Source: an uncultured Opitutales bacterium (lineage in GTDB: Bacteria; Verrucomicrobiota; Verrucomicrobiia; Opitutales; Intestinicryptomonadaceae). From it: a DNA stretch of 64,000 nucleotides. Location of the stretch: assembly GCA_900545715.1 (NCBI GenBank), contig URAJ01000006.1, forward strand, positions 1 to 64,000, written 5' to 3'. The position numbers and the translations under genes were made by a program. A model generated the notes under the pieces. The model did no database searches. It saw nothing but the letters and a program-made list of their open reading frames with translations, and was not told the DNA's origin. Shown piece by piece: positions 16,851 to 26,824 of this stretch (positions are counted from its first letter, which is position 1; each line of letters begins with the position of its first letter).

Positions 16851-19640
16851 ATGAAAATAAAGACAACCCAACGAAAAGCGGCATTTGTCGCGGCGATATT
16901 AGCTTCCGCCGTGACGGCAAGCTTTAGCTATGCCAAGCCGGACCAGACCCAAGAGAAAATCCGTCTTATGGTTGCGGCCGTACAGGCGCGTGACGCGGGC
17001 GATCTTAAATCTTCCAAGCAATCGCTTGAAGAGTTATTGAAGATTGCGCCCAATGACGAAGGCGTACAGCGTATGCTTGCCGACGTGAATAAAGACATAG
17101 AGCGTCAGGCAAAAGGCGAAACACCTGTGCTTGTTGGTACAAAAGCCGCGCAAGAAGAAGCAGCCGCTAAGGATGCCGAAGCTGCGGAAGGCGAAGCAAA
17201 AGTCGAGCCCGTCGATGCTGCAATGTCCGACGCTCTGCGCAAACAGCAGCTGCAAGTTATAGCGGCATTTGATTTGATTGACGAAGCGTACGATCTCATG
17301 GACGACGGCAACTGGGATGAAGCCGCTAAGAAATTGTCATTTGCCCAGGAAAAACTCCCTGAAGAATCCTATTCCCCGATAGCCGACGAGGCTCGTTCAG
17401 AGCTCAATAGGGCGAAGGCTGCAATGGCGAAGTCCCGCGCGAAGATTGCAATGTCTGAAAGAGACACAGCCGCTGCAAAGTCTTTTGCCGCCGAGTACGC
17501 CGCTGCTGAAGAAAGCAAGGACGCCGGCAACGCGTTTGTAGAAGAGGTTGAAGAATTCACAGCCAATCCTTACAACAATTCGATATCCGATATAAGCCCG
17601 GATTACGCCACTCGCCAGAACAAGATTGAAAACCTTTTGGAAAAAGGGCGCAGGCAATATCTGTATGGCGACTATCAGGGAGCGCGTGCGACTTTCCGCC
17701 AGATTGAAACGCTTGACGCCGACAATATACAGGCGAAAGCGTATCAGCGTTTGATTTCTGAAAAGCTTGCCGACCGCGGCCGCTTGACTTATCTGGCAAC
17801 CCGCGAAGCGATGATGGACGAAGTAAGCAAGGCGTGGCAGCGCCCGCAAGTTTACACCGGCACGACAGTCGATAGAGGCGGCGCGAGAGCCGATTCCGTC
17901 ATCGACAAAAAACTCGCCGAAATCATCATCCCGAACGTGAGCTTCCCCGCTCCGGGCGTGACACTCGCCCAAGCGATAAACACTCTCTCTATATTGTCGG
18001 TTGAATACGATAAGTCGAACGACGCGAAGAAGGGTGTTAACATAGTTCTTTTCGGCGATAACGCTTCCGAAGCAAAGCCGGTAGTTCTCACACTCCGCGA
18101 TCTTTCCCTCGGTCAAATACTCGACTGGGTCACCCAGCAGGCCGGTTTCCAATACGATATTGAAAAGGATACAATCGTAGTCCGCAAGGCAATGGATAAC
18201 AGTGTCGCTTCGATGGACACTCTCGACTTCCCGCTCCCGACTTCGACTGTTATGCGCATGATAGGCTTCAAGGCTGCGGTTGGCGAGTCCGGCGATTCGG
18301 ACAATCCGTTCGGCGGCGGCGGCGGTGGTGCTGCAGCTGGCGCTGGCGACGGCAAGGAAGAGGCTATCAAAAACTTCCTCGTTAAAGCCGGTGTAGAGTT
18401 TGGTCCCGGAGCGACTGTCGCGTTTGACGGTTCAAAACTTTGGGTCACGAATACTCGCCGCAACCTCGATAAGGTTCGCAACATTCTCTTGCGTTATAGC
18501 GAAACCAAGCAGGTTGAAATCGAAGCCAAATTTATGGAAGTCAACCAGGGCGTCTTGAAGGAACTCGGATTCAACTGGAATGTTTCCAGGAAGAATGCTG
18601 ATGGCTCTTACAGCACTCTGTTCTCCACAGTTGGAAGAAACACAACCGGTCTGATAAGCACATATAACAATCGTACGCTTGCCGACTCTATAACAAGCGC
18701 GAGTGCCGGATCTACTCCGATAACAATCTTGAAGCCCGCCCTTGAGGCGACACCAGACGTTCCGAATCCGTACACTGTCGAACCTGTTGTTCCGATTTTG
18801 CCTTCAACTATAAATATGGCTTCCGGCGCGGCTCAGGCTGCCAACACAGTTCTTGGTGTTATAAACGGCTATGATGTAAGTTTGATAGTCAATGCTCTCG
18901 AACAGCGCCAGGGTTCAGACCTGCTCTGCGCTCCGAAGGTGACGGTTATATCCGGCAGCACTGCTTCGATAACGGTTTCGCAACGTATGCGTTATCCGGA
19001 ATCATGGGGCGACGTTCAATCTAACGTAGGTTCTTCGTCAGTCAGCGTCGGTGACACTCAAACTTCTTCCGCTGGTGTAACTATCACCCCCGGTACTCCT
19101 CAGGACTTCACTTCGGTTGACGTTGGTGTGTCGATGGAAGTAACCCCGAATGTTGAAGAAGACGATAGCATCAACCTCGTACTCAATCCGAATGTAACGG
19201 AATTTGAAGGGTTCATGGAATACGGCGGCGTTGCGGTCGCTATATCTTCCGGAACAACCGTGACGGTTCCCTCCGGATTCATTCAGCCGGTGTTCTCGGT
19301 CAGAGAAGTTAAGACTACTGTGACGGTATTCGACGGCGCGACGGTTGTAATGGGCGGTTTGACTCGTGAAGAAGTCCGCACAATCAACGACAGCGTTCCG
19401 ATTCTCTCCGATATCCCGTGGATTGGCAGACTCTTCCGCTCGAAGGGTGAATCCCGCCAGAAGAGGAATCTGTTGATATTCGTCACTGCGAACAGAATCT
19501 CCCCCGGAGGCAGCGTTGGCCGCGAACAGTTCCAGGATATGCGTCCCGGAAGCGTCTACCAGAATCCTGTCATAGTTTCTCCTGGTGGTGCTGTACATCG
19601 CGTACTTGAAGACGAAGCTACTGAAACTGTCACTCGCTAA
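16851..19640 (+). CDS. Secretin, PilQ/GspD-type outer-membrane channel (Amuc_1098-like)
   Basis: 929 residues. A signal peptide (1-28) is followed by an unusually long N-terminal region with TPR-like helices, at about 35-90 (ARDAGDLKSSKQSLEELL) and 270-310 (YLYGDYQGARATFRQIETL). Next is an STN/N0 domain at about 350-450 and an N1-type domain interrupted by a Gly-rich loop at 488-505. The secretin barrel runs from QVEIEAKFMEVNQG (about 554) to MGGLTREEVRTINDSVPIL and IPWIGRLFRSKG (about 832-870). It should form the gated outer-membrane ring through which a pilus or secreted protein passes. Codon use differs slightly from its neighbours, with many CTC and TCC codons. TATAAA at 16835-16840 could be an internal -10. 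Two terminators follow. Confidence 0.92.
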   Translation: MKIKTTQRKAAFVAAILASAVTASFSYAKPDQTQEKIRLMVAAVQARDAGDLKSSKQSLEELLKIAPNDEGVQRMLADVNKDIERQAKGETPVLVGTKAAQEEAAAKDAEAAEGEAKVEPVDAAMSDALRKQQLQVIAAFDLIDEAYDLMDDGNWDEAAKKLSFAQEKLPEESYSPIADEARSELNRAKAAMAKSRAKIAMSERDTAAAKSFAAEYAAAEESKDAGNAFVEEVEEFTANPYNNSISDISPDYATRQNKIENLLEKGRRQYLYGDYQGARATFRQIETLDADNIQAKAYQRLISEKLADRGRLTYLATREAMMDEVSKAWQRPQVYTGTTVDRGGARADSVIDKKLAEIIIPNVSFPAPGVTLAQAINTLSILSVEYDKSNDAKKGVNIVLFGDNASEAKPVVLTLRDLSLGQILDWVTQQAGFQYDIEKDTIVVRKAMDNSVASMDTLDFPLPTSTVMRMIGFKAAVGESGDSDNPFGGGGGGAAAGAGDGKEEAIKNFLVKAGVEFGPGATVAFDGSKLWVTNTRRNLDKVRNILLRYSETKQVEIEAKFMEVNQGVLKELGFNWNVSRKNADGSYSTLFSTVGRNTTGLISTYNNRTLADSITSASAGSTPITILKPALEATPDVPNPYTVEPVVPILPSTINMASGAAQAANTVLGVINGYDVSLIVNALEQRQGSDLLCAPKVTVISGSTASITVSQRMRYPESWGDVQSNVGSSSVSVGDTQTSSAGVTITPGTPQDFTSVDVGVSMEVTPNVEEDDSINLVLNPNVTEFEGFMEYGGVAVAISSGTTVTVPSGFIQPVFSVREVKTTVTVFDGATVVMGGLTREEVRTINDSVPILSDIPWIGRLFRSKGESRQKRNLLIFVTANRISPGGSVGREQFQDMRPGSVYQNPVIVSPGGAVHRVLEDEATETVTR

Positions 19641-19663
19641 TCCAGTATAATAAACCTCTTTAA

Positions 19664-19692
19664 AGTGCCCGTTTAAACGGGCGCTTTTTTTT
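19664..19692 (+). terminator. Rho-independent terminator closing the pilus-like cluster
   Basis: AGTGCCCGTT and AACGGGCGCT pair almost perfectly and are followed by eight T. Confidence 0.93.
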
Positions 19693-19734
19693 GCTAAAAA
19701 GGGGTGCCTAAGGTTAAAAAAATAGATTAAAATT

Positions 19735-19757
19735 GCCCGTTTTATCGGGTTTTTTTG
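19735..19757 (+). terminator. Second, weaker terminator
   Basis: GCCCG and CGGGT flank a six-base loop, followed by seven T. It lies 43 bp after the first and probably acts as a backup. Confidence 0.65.
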
Positions 19758-20916
19758 TAAAAACAGACGCGTAGTAAGATGTACCTATATTCTTGGGCTT
19801 ATTCTATTATTTTTTTGCCTATATGGGTCTGTATTCCAGCTTTTATAAAAAATATTTTCTCAGCTTAATAAAAATAGGGCGTGATTTTAAGCAATTTATA
19901 TTTCTACGATAAATCGGAAGATTCTAATGGTTTGACTCATTTATTTTTTGATTCTTGGAAAGCATAATACATCTTTTACAATTCGCTTTTTAGTTTACTT
20001 TTAAACTATATTTTATTTTTGCATTTGATGAGTTTTTTCAGGAATAAAGCTTCTTGCTTATAGGGAAAATCGTCGGTAGATTGATTGAATTATTCTCTTT
20101 TTCTTAGAAATAATTTTATATTTTATGCTAAGTGCCAATGCGGCAGGCAGTTAAAATAATAAAGATGTTTATCCTCCGTTTAAAAATTTTTATTATTGAT
20201 TAGTTCATTTATGGGCGTGGATATTCTGCCAAGCCCGCTTTGTGGAGTTATAATTGCACGTTTCTTTTCAAACTTAATGGGAATATTTAGTTTCAAAGAG
20301 TTCGCGCAGGGGTGGAAGAAACTATTAGAACTTGCTGTAAACTTTTATGTTTAAATTAAACAAAAAAAATTACCTATACAAAAAATTCAGTCCTTCCCAA
20401 ACAGTCATGCTCTAAGATATTAATTGCTTCGATAAAGCTGCAAACATTCTTTGCTTCGCAAAAACTATTATTTTATTTCCGAGACGACGAGGCTTGCTCC
20501 GCACGTTTTTTGAACGCGACATTTTATATTTCCTGACCGATATGAATCATACATAGTCTATGGTGATATTATTTCATTAGAACTGTAATTTTCTAAAAGA
20601 GAAAAGAAAATTTACGTCCTGACTCAACATAATAAATGCGGCAGATGATACGCATAAAAAATATGCGCGTCTTGCGTTTTCGCCGAGGCAATATCTGTTG
20701 CGTATGCAGATTAAAAATATACTAAGCTGTTCGTAAAATCGCTAATAAAACAAGATATTTCTAATTTCAGGCTTTATAAGATAATATTATATGGCTTTGC
20801 AGAAGGCGTCAATATACTGAAAATACACAGCTCTGCGCCGTTTAGCGCCAAGTAAAAGCCAATTTACATTGCATAGAATTGATAGTGCCCATGCTTGCAG
20901 ATAATCTTAATGAAGT
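19758..20916. other. AT-rich region without a recognised gene
   Basis: About 1.15 kb, the largest gap in the window and clearly richer in A+T than its surroundings. No tRNA, known small RNA or family-like frame was found on either strand. The best short frame is 20211-20354 on the plus strand (47 codons), whose C-terminal half includes an amphipathic GWKKLLELA. It has no ribosome site and could be chance. The region may be decayed sequence or hold an unrecognised RNA. Confidence 0.4.
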
Positions 20917-20957
20917 ACAAAAAAGCCCTCCGAATGAAATCGGAAGGCTTTTATTTT
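20917..20957. terminator. Bidirectional terminator
   Basis: AAAAGCCCTCCGA and TCGGAAGGCTTTT form a long stem with one mismatch, with A- and T-rich arms on both sides. It serves the minus-strand isomerase gene that ends at 21050 and would also stop rightward transcription. Confidence 0.85.
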
Positions 20958-21049
20958 TGCAGTGCCAGTTCGCTTGTTGCTTACAAGTGCATACAGAATA
21001 AACTAAAAATTTCTTTTTTTTGCAAACCGCTTAAATTCAGGCCTTGGGA

Positions 21050-22573
21050 CTATTTGCCGGCCGTGACATTTACGCATTCGATATTTAACACCTTTGCGAT
21101 TTTTTGTATCTCATCAGCGTGGTGCCCAATACCGAGTGCAAAGTGGTGGGTTGGCCCTTCCATGCACCAGCTCCGCAAGAATGTGCGAATATCAGGCTTA
21201 AACTTAGCGTGGGTGTTTGTATTCCCCGTGGGCGGAATGGCTCCCGCAACAGACTCTCCTTCAGCCACTATAAATTTAAATTTTCCGTCGGCTTTTACGC
21301 CTATTGAGAGTATGGTAATGGGCCCTTCCTTAATCTTGAACTCAACTCCCGCGCCCGCTCCGGGCTTGCCGTGGTATTTTTTTAATGACCTCAACACGGG
21401 CTTGCCGTCGGCAATATTTAGATGGTGGGGGCCGTCATGCCCGACAAGAACTGTCCCTTTGTTGAAGTCTATCGGGTGAAATTCGGCAAAGCTTCCGCCT
21501 ATTTCGAGCCTGTCCATTATCATCATTGCAATGCAATTTTTGATGTCAAATTCTCCGCACATTGGGAATCCGGCGGCGGTGAGAAGCGAATTGCCCACTA
21601 TCAGGTTTGTGACGAGCTCGCGCATTTTGGAGCCGGGAAGGGCTTCGTAATAGTATGCGAGCCCGTCGAGCTTCCTGTCGGCCGCGAACTTTTCAAGGGC
21701 AACAGCCGCCCTCGCCGCGACATCGAGATCCTTGTCTGTAAGCTTTTGGGTGATTGGGTCTGATACGGGATCCGGGGTGTCGAAAAATGAGAGAATCCGC
21801 TTTTTCATAGCTTCGACTGCGTCTTTATCGTCGGCGAGATAATGCTTTAAAATTTCGTCGGGCTCGCAAACTGCGACATGGCAGCCGAATGTGGCGGCGA
21901 CTGCTGTTGGGTCGGTCTGCATATCGTACATCGCTTCCAATACGTGACCCATTAACCCTATGCGGGCATAGCGCAAGTCGTGCAAAACCTTTGCAACCGA
22001 GCACCATTTCGAAATTTCCGCGTCTGCGAGTTTATCGCCCTCGCGCATTCCTATTATAATATCGTCCACGGGGTTTCCCATGCGCACGGCGACGTCCGCA
22101 AATTCAGGAACTGCGCACAAATCGTCGTTGCACAGCTGTATAAATGTAGTTGCTTTTTCGTACGGCATTGCGCTTTGCGGCTGCAGGGCCACCAAAACTA
22201 TCGGAATGGTAAGTTCTTTTGCCATTGCCGCGAAAGTCGCCGAGGTTGCGTAAGTCACCATATCGACAAAGAGAAGGTCGAGGTTCGACCGCTTGATTTC
22301 GTCGAGTGTCTTGCGCGCGCTTTCAGCGTTATCGACAAGCCCGAAAGAAAATGTTTTTACGCCGTTGGATTTGACTTTATTTTCAAACGTATCGAGTTTT
22401 TTGAGCATTACGTCTTTAAGGCCTTCAAATTGTTTCCAATATGTATCGAGCCCGACGCCGACTATCCCGACATTTGCAGTCAGCGGCTTTCTTCGTTCTA
22501 CCGTGCTTTTGGGTTCTGCCGACGCCACAACGCAAAGGGCGCATGTGCAAAATATGAGTATGATTCTTTTCAT
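21050..22573 (-). CDS. L-fucose/L-arabinose isomerase-like protein with signal peptide
   Basis: 507 residues. From about residue 35 it has the layout of the AraA/FucI isomerase superfamily: an N-terminal Rossmann-like domain starting NVGIVGVGLDTYW, a middle domain, and a C-terminal domain with GHDGPHHL (about 400) and EGPTHHFALGIGHHADEI near the end. These hold candidate metal-binding His and Glu residues. AraA and FucI convert aldoses to ketoses with Mn. Here, however, residues 1-19 are a textbook signal peptide (MKRIILIFCTCALCVVASA), so the protein should be outside the cytoplasm, where ordinary catabolic isomerases do not work. Whether it is an enzyme or an exported binding protein is open. 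Its terminator is at 20917-20957. Confidence 0.75.
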   Translation of the reverse strand: MKRIILIFCTCALCVVASAEPKSTVERRKPLTANVGIVGVGLDTYWKQFEGLKDVMLKKLDTFENKVKSNGVKTFSFGLVDNAESARKTLDEIKRSNLDLLFVDMVTYATSATFAAMAKELTIPIVLVALQPQSAMPYEKATTFIQLCNDDLCAVPEFADVAVRMGNPVDDIIIGMREGDKLADAEISKWCSVAKVLHDLRYARIGLMGHVLEAMYDMQTDPTAVAATFGCHVAVCEPDEILKHYLADDKDAVEAMKKRILSFFDTPDPVSDPITQKLTDKDLDVAARAAVALEKFAADRKLDGLAYYYEALPGSKMRELVTNLIVGNSLLTAAGFPMCGEFDIKNCIAMMIMDRLEIGGSFAEFHPIDFNKGTVLVGHDGPHHLNIADGKPVLRSLKKYHGKPGAGAGVEFKIKEGPITILSIGVKADGKFKFIVAEGESVAGAIPPTGNTNTHAKFKPDIRTFLRSWCMEGPTHHFALGIGHHADEIQKIAKVLNIECVNVTAGK

Positions 22574-23016
22574 TGCATTTATGAATATTGTTCGTTTCTT
22601 TCCTTAGAGTTAACGCACTAACTTTTTGCGGTCAATATTTTTCTTCCAATGATGTATATAAAAGCGCGGGAATTTTTGTTAACGCCTCTAAAAATACCGG
22701 TATTTTTCCTCGCGGAATTTTCTTATGGGGGAACTCTTGAAATGATATCGAGGCTTGCGGATAAAAAATCTCTTTATAGAAGTCGGTATGCCAAGCTGAA
22801 TGTTTATATTGTAAATTTGCGCGCCCTACACAGCGCAAAAGTTTTTGCCGGACACAATAAAAATTCTACGTGCATAACGGCATGTAAAAATACAGTGATT
22901 GCGCCTTTTTACATGGAAAGTTTATTGTTTTTGCGGAACTTTTTTACTTCCACAATAAGCGCGTATATGTTAACCTAAAAAAGTTCTTAGCATAAAATAC
23001 TTAGGGGGATTTATAT
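22574..23016. other. Divergent intergenic region, isomerase-like gene / beta-helix gene
   Basis: About 440 bp between two genes transcribed away from each other, so it should hold both promoters. A 109-codon plus-strand frame inside it has no family features and is not called. The ribosome site AGGGGG at 23003-23008 lies eight bases before ATG 23017. Confidence 0.45.
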
Positions 23017-24408
23017 ATGAGAAAATTATTTGCATTCGCGTTTTTGTCCATTCTTTCGGCCGCAGCTTTCGGGAGAGCGTACTATATATCCTCATCGGGC
23101 GGCGATGACTCTAACGATGGTTCGCAGGCGGCGCCGCTAAAAACTATCGCCGCCGCCCCAAAGGAAAATTCCGAGATATACTTAAAGCGCGGTGACGTTT
23201 TTTACGGGCCCATTACCAAGTTTAAAAACTGCAAAATATCCGCGTACGGCGAAGGCCCAATGCCTGTCATAAGCGGCTTTAAAATCGTAAAAAATCCCGA
23301 CGCATGGGAGCGCCAGCCAAACGATGTATGGCGCATAGACCTCACAAAACCAGAGAATTTTGACGGTTATTTTGCGGAGGGAAAAGCCAATAATATTGGA
23401 GCCGTTTACGATATGTCTTCCGACAAGCTTTATGGGCACCTCGTATGCAGGTACAACCAGCTGAACTCATACGGCGACTTCTGGGTATCGGGAGATGTCA
23501 ACCGCGTAAATGTTCAAGATAAGAAGGAAAATTTCCGCTATCTTTACTTCCGCTCAAAAGGCAATCCTTCGTCGGGAGGGGCGAAGATTGCATTCTCAAC
23601 ATACGGCACGGGCGTCACAAACCTCGAGAACTGCGAAGTGGACTCCGTTGCGGTGACGGGGTTTGGCGTCCACGGCATTGCGAGGGCATGGAACTGCAAA
23701 TTTAAAAATATGCGCGTAGATATAATAGGCGGGTCTGTCCAGCTTGGGTATGCCCATTGGGTTCGCCTCGGAAACGGCTTTGAGTTTTGGGTGTCGGACA
23801 AGCGGCCGTGCTCAAACAATCTTGTGGAGGGCTGCACGGTGTCGAGAACATACGACTGCGGCTCGACCATACAGGGAATCGCAAACGGCGACATGCTTAT
23901 CGAAAACGTGAAATTCATCGGCAACACTTTTATACATTGCCGCCAGGCGTTTGAGCATTTTATTCGCTCCAAAGAGGGAACCGCAAAATATTCCGACTGC
24001 GAATTTTCTTCAAACAGGTGCTTCGAAATGGGCGAAAACGAATTCTCAACCCCCGAGACGCGCGATGCCGCATTGCTTTCTTACGAGCGCAAACCAATAA
24101 CAGGCCTGTCGATAAATAAAAATTTCTTCTGGGGGTCGAGCGCATATTGCAACCAGTACTGCACGGCGGAGATGTCGGAGAATACTTTTTACGTATTTAA
24201 GGACCAATATCTGCTCTTTAACAGATGGCAGCCGCAGGACGCTGTATTCGCGGACGAAGAAGGTGGAATCGATAAAATGCGCAAGGTGCTCGGGAACGAA
24301 TCCGATAAAATATTCATAGTCGATAGGGGCGACTCTCAGCTTAGGTCCAAAATAATATCTGAACATTTTAAAGGTGCTGAAGACGACATAAAAAGGCTCT
24401 GCAAATAG
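23017..24408 (+). CDS. Exported right-handed parallel beta-helix protein (pectate-lyase-like)
   Basis: 463 residues with a signal peptide (1-19). Directly after it comes YYISSSGGDDSNDGSQAAPL, the GGDDSNDGS-x-APLKTI entry motif seen in secreted parallel beta-helix proteins (DUF1565/Pel9A-like). The rest is a series of short strand-turn repeats rich in N, G and C, such as NLENCEVDSVAVTGFGVHGI and NLVEGCTVSRTYDCGST, consistent with a beta-solenoid. Such proteins are polysaccharide lyases or hydrolases acting on uronic-acid-containing glycans. I do not see a catalytic triad that would fix the activity. The start is well supported by AGGGGG. It lies just ahead of another glycan-active gene, with 154 bp between. 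Confidence 0.75.
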   Translation: MRKLFAFAFLSILSAAAFGRAYYISSSGGDDSNDGSQAAPLKTIAAAPKENSEIYLKRGDVFYGPITKFKNCKISAYGEGPMPVISGFKIVKNPDAWERQPNDVWRIDLTKPENFDGYFAEGKANNIGAVYDMSSDKLYGHLVCRYNQLNSYGDFWVSGDVNRVNVQDKKENFRYLYFRSKGNPSSGGAKIAFSTYGTGVTNLENCEVDSVAVTGFGVHGIARAWNCKFKNMRVDIIGGSVQLGYAHWVRLGNGFEFWVSDKRPCSNNLVEGCTVSRTYDCGSTIQGIANGDMLIENVKFIGNTFIHCRQAFEHFIRSKEGTAKYSDCEFSSNRCFEMGENEFSTPETRDAALLSYERKPITGLSINKNFFWGSSAYCNQYCTAEMSENTFYVFKDQYLLFNRWQPQDAVFADEEGGIDKMRKVLGNESDKIFIVDRGDSQLRSKIISEHFKGAEDDIKRLCK

Positions 24409-24562
24409 CGCGCCGCTGTCTGCCGTTTCGTCGGGAGGTTGTTCTGATGTTGCGCGCAAAGTCTGCGTCGGGTAAAAGACCTCCTGCATCTTTCCAAGTA
24501 AAAAACTTTCGCGTTCTTTTAATCGTAGGTTAGTCTCTAAATTTAAAAATATTTTAATTGCT

Positions 24563-26442
24563 GTGAATAAACTCTTAATAGTTTTATTTTCAGCCGTTTT
24601 GGCTCTGTGCGCCCACGCGGGCGTTGCAGGAAAGTTTTTTGCGTACCGTTCTTTCTGGCCTGAAACCGAGGCGATGAAGCAGTTTGCCGACATAGGTGTC
24701 AATCTTTACGCCGTTATGCCGTCGAACTCTTTTAACAGCCTCGGGGAACCCTATTGTAAATTTCCCCCCCTTCTGGGTGTGGGACGAAACGTACCTTTGG
24801 GAAAATGTTGACGCGCAGTTCGACGTCGTCCTAAAAGCCAACCCGAACGCCCGTTTCATTTGCATGGTAGATATAAACAGCCCCTTGTGGCTCGTCCGCA
24901 GGCTCGATAAGAAATATGGTTTTGGCGGCGACAGCTACCAGCATATTTCAAATGCGCTGTGTATTCCGGAATGGAAAAACATCACAAAAAAAATGCTCCG
25001 CGCCTACGTGCTGCACATGGAGGAAAAGTACGGAGACAGGATAGTGTCGTACATAGTGGCCGGCGGTGGCACGAGCGAATGGTACTGCAACTCTCAGGGA
25101 TACGCGAATGTCCCAAAGCGCAATGCATGGTATAGATGGCTGAATAAAAACGGTTTTCCAAAGTGGGAAGTTCCCAGCCGCGAGCGCATGGACTCCCCCG
25201 CAATCGACGGAAATTACTTCGACCCTAAGACCCAGCGCGCGGAAGCCGAGTATTCGAGATTTCTCGAAGAGCTGATTTCCGACGGAGTCGATGAATTTCT
25301 CGGCGAGGTAAAAAAAAATAGTGGGCGATAAAAAGCAGGTTGGCGCATTTTGCGGATTTATACCATTGCGCCTGTACGGCAAGCTGGACAATTCGAGAAC
25401 GTTCGCGTCGAAGTCGGTTGACTTCGTTGGCAGCCCCGGCGGATATTTTAACCGCGACATAGGGCTTGGCGGCGGAATATCGTCGCCGCGGAAGTCGGTT
25501 GACCTTTACGGCAAGCACTGGTTTCAGGAAATAGACCATAGAACGCACACGTACAACGGTAAGCTTTCCCCATATGTTCAAATAGGGGGAATACACGCAT
25601 CGGGCGCAAAAAACCAAGCCGAGACAAACGCGATTTTAAAGAGGGAGTTTTCTTTGGCGGCGGTAATGGGGAATTCCCTTTGGTGCTTTGACATGTGGGG
25701 CGGGATTTTTAAGACTCCCGAGACAATGGAGCTCGTAGGCAAATCCTACGAAATATGGAAAAAGTACAAGGACGCCCCGCTCGACTACCGCGCGGAGATA
25801 GTAATGGTAATCGATCCGGACAGCGCTTTTTATATGAAAAATCCCTTGAAAATCGAGCGCATGATTAAAGCGCTTTATTCATGCGGAGCTCCGTTTGATT
25901 ATATTCTTTTCGACGACATTGAAAATCTGGATTTCTCAAAATATAAAATGGCAGTCTTCCCGTGGGGATATTCAATAACCCCAGAAAAGCGGAAGATATT
26001 GGAAAATCGAGTGATGAATTCGGGTAGGACTGTCGTGTTTATGGACGCCGCGGGAATGTCGGACGGCGCGCGCGCAGACCCCGCAAATGTCGAGAAGCTA
26101 ACGGGCTTTAAGTACAAGACCAAAGGTGTGTCCGAAAAGGACATGGGCGGCTGGAAAAGCGTATATGGCGGAAGTATTACGGACTTTGACAAGAATTCCA
26201 TAATGAGATTGGCCCGCGAAGCCGGTGTCCATATATATACGGACGAGCCCTTGCCCGTGTACTCAAACGGAAAACTTGTTGCAGTGCATGTGAAGGAGGG
26301 CGGACTCAAAAAAGTGCACCTGCCAAAGAAAGCCGGAATAGCAAAAGAGTTGTATAGCGGTAAGACTGTTGTTGAAAATGCCGATTCGTTCGAATACGAC
26401 TTCGCCTCTCCGGACACGGCTTTGTTTGAGATTTCGGATTAA
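24563..26442 (+). pseudogene. Exported GH-A-like glycoside hydrolase, frameshifted twice at homopolymers
   Basis: Three overlapping frames read as one 625-residue protein if one base is removed at each of two runs. At C7 (24764-24770), the first frame's GEPYCKFPP continues as FWVWDETYLWENV in the next. At A9 (25310-25318), FLGEVKK continues as IVGDKKQVGAFCGFI. The start is GTG 24563, opening a signal peptide MNKLLIVLFSAVLALCAHA. The N-terminal part looks like a TIM-barrel hydrolase; the Glu in AGGGTSEWYC is a candidate acid/base. The C-terminal part (for example ALYSCGAPFDYILFDDIENL and AVFPWGYSITPEKRK) resembles the Rossmann-like trimerisation domain of GH42 beta-galactosidases. Codon character is normal on both sides of each shift, so the event is recent or a sequencing artefact. 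Confidence 0.75.
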
Positions 26443-26765
26443 AAAATATCCTCGCGCTTAATCTGAAATGGCTCTGCCGGCTTACGCCTGCTCGAATTTC
26501 AGTTTGGGCGCGCGCTTTTTAACAGTGGTGGCTCTTTTGCATTTTGCATAGTTGCGCTAAAATTTTTACTTCTGCGCGCTTTGACGCAAGATCCGATAAA
26601 ATCTATTTGCGCGCAATATGTTTTGCAATGCCAATGTATTTTCCTCGCGCTCTTGCAAATTAAAATAAATGGAAAATTCGCTCCGCTTTTGCAAACATAG
26701 GCGGCTGAACTTAATTGAAAAAATTGTTTTTAGGCGGTCGTCTGCCGCGCGCGGAAATCGGGCGA
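26443..26765. other. Convergent intergenic region
   Basis: About 320 bp between the hydrolase and the regulator gene that meets it from the other strand. CTGAAAT at 26463-26469 and ATTTCAG at 26496-26502 form a small inverted repeat that might help end rightward transcription, although it has no T-tract. No gene is seen. Confidence 0.4.
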
Positions 26766-26797
26766 TAAAAAACGGCGCGCTCGAGCCTGCGCGCCGC
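26766..26797 (-). terminator. Rho-independent terminator of the DeoR-type gene
   Basis: Read on the minus strand, a CGGCGCGC/GCGCGCCG stem with an eight-base loop is followed by TTTTTTA. It ends 27 bp beyond the stop codon at 26825. Confidence 0.88.
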
Positions 26798-26824
26798 ATA
26801 TTTTAAAGGTTTTTTAGGCTTCAA

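Noticed and set aside
20895..21479. 194-codon plus-strand frame at the end of the isomerase-like gene
   Set aside because: It crosses the bidirectional terminator and is antisense to the real gene.
22649..22978. 109-codon plus-strand frame between divergent genes
   Set aside because: No family features, no ribosome site; the region must hold two promoters.
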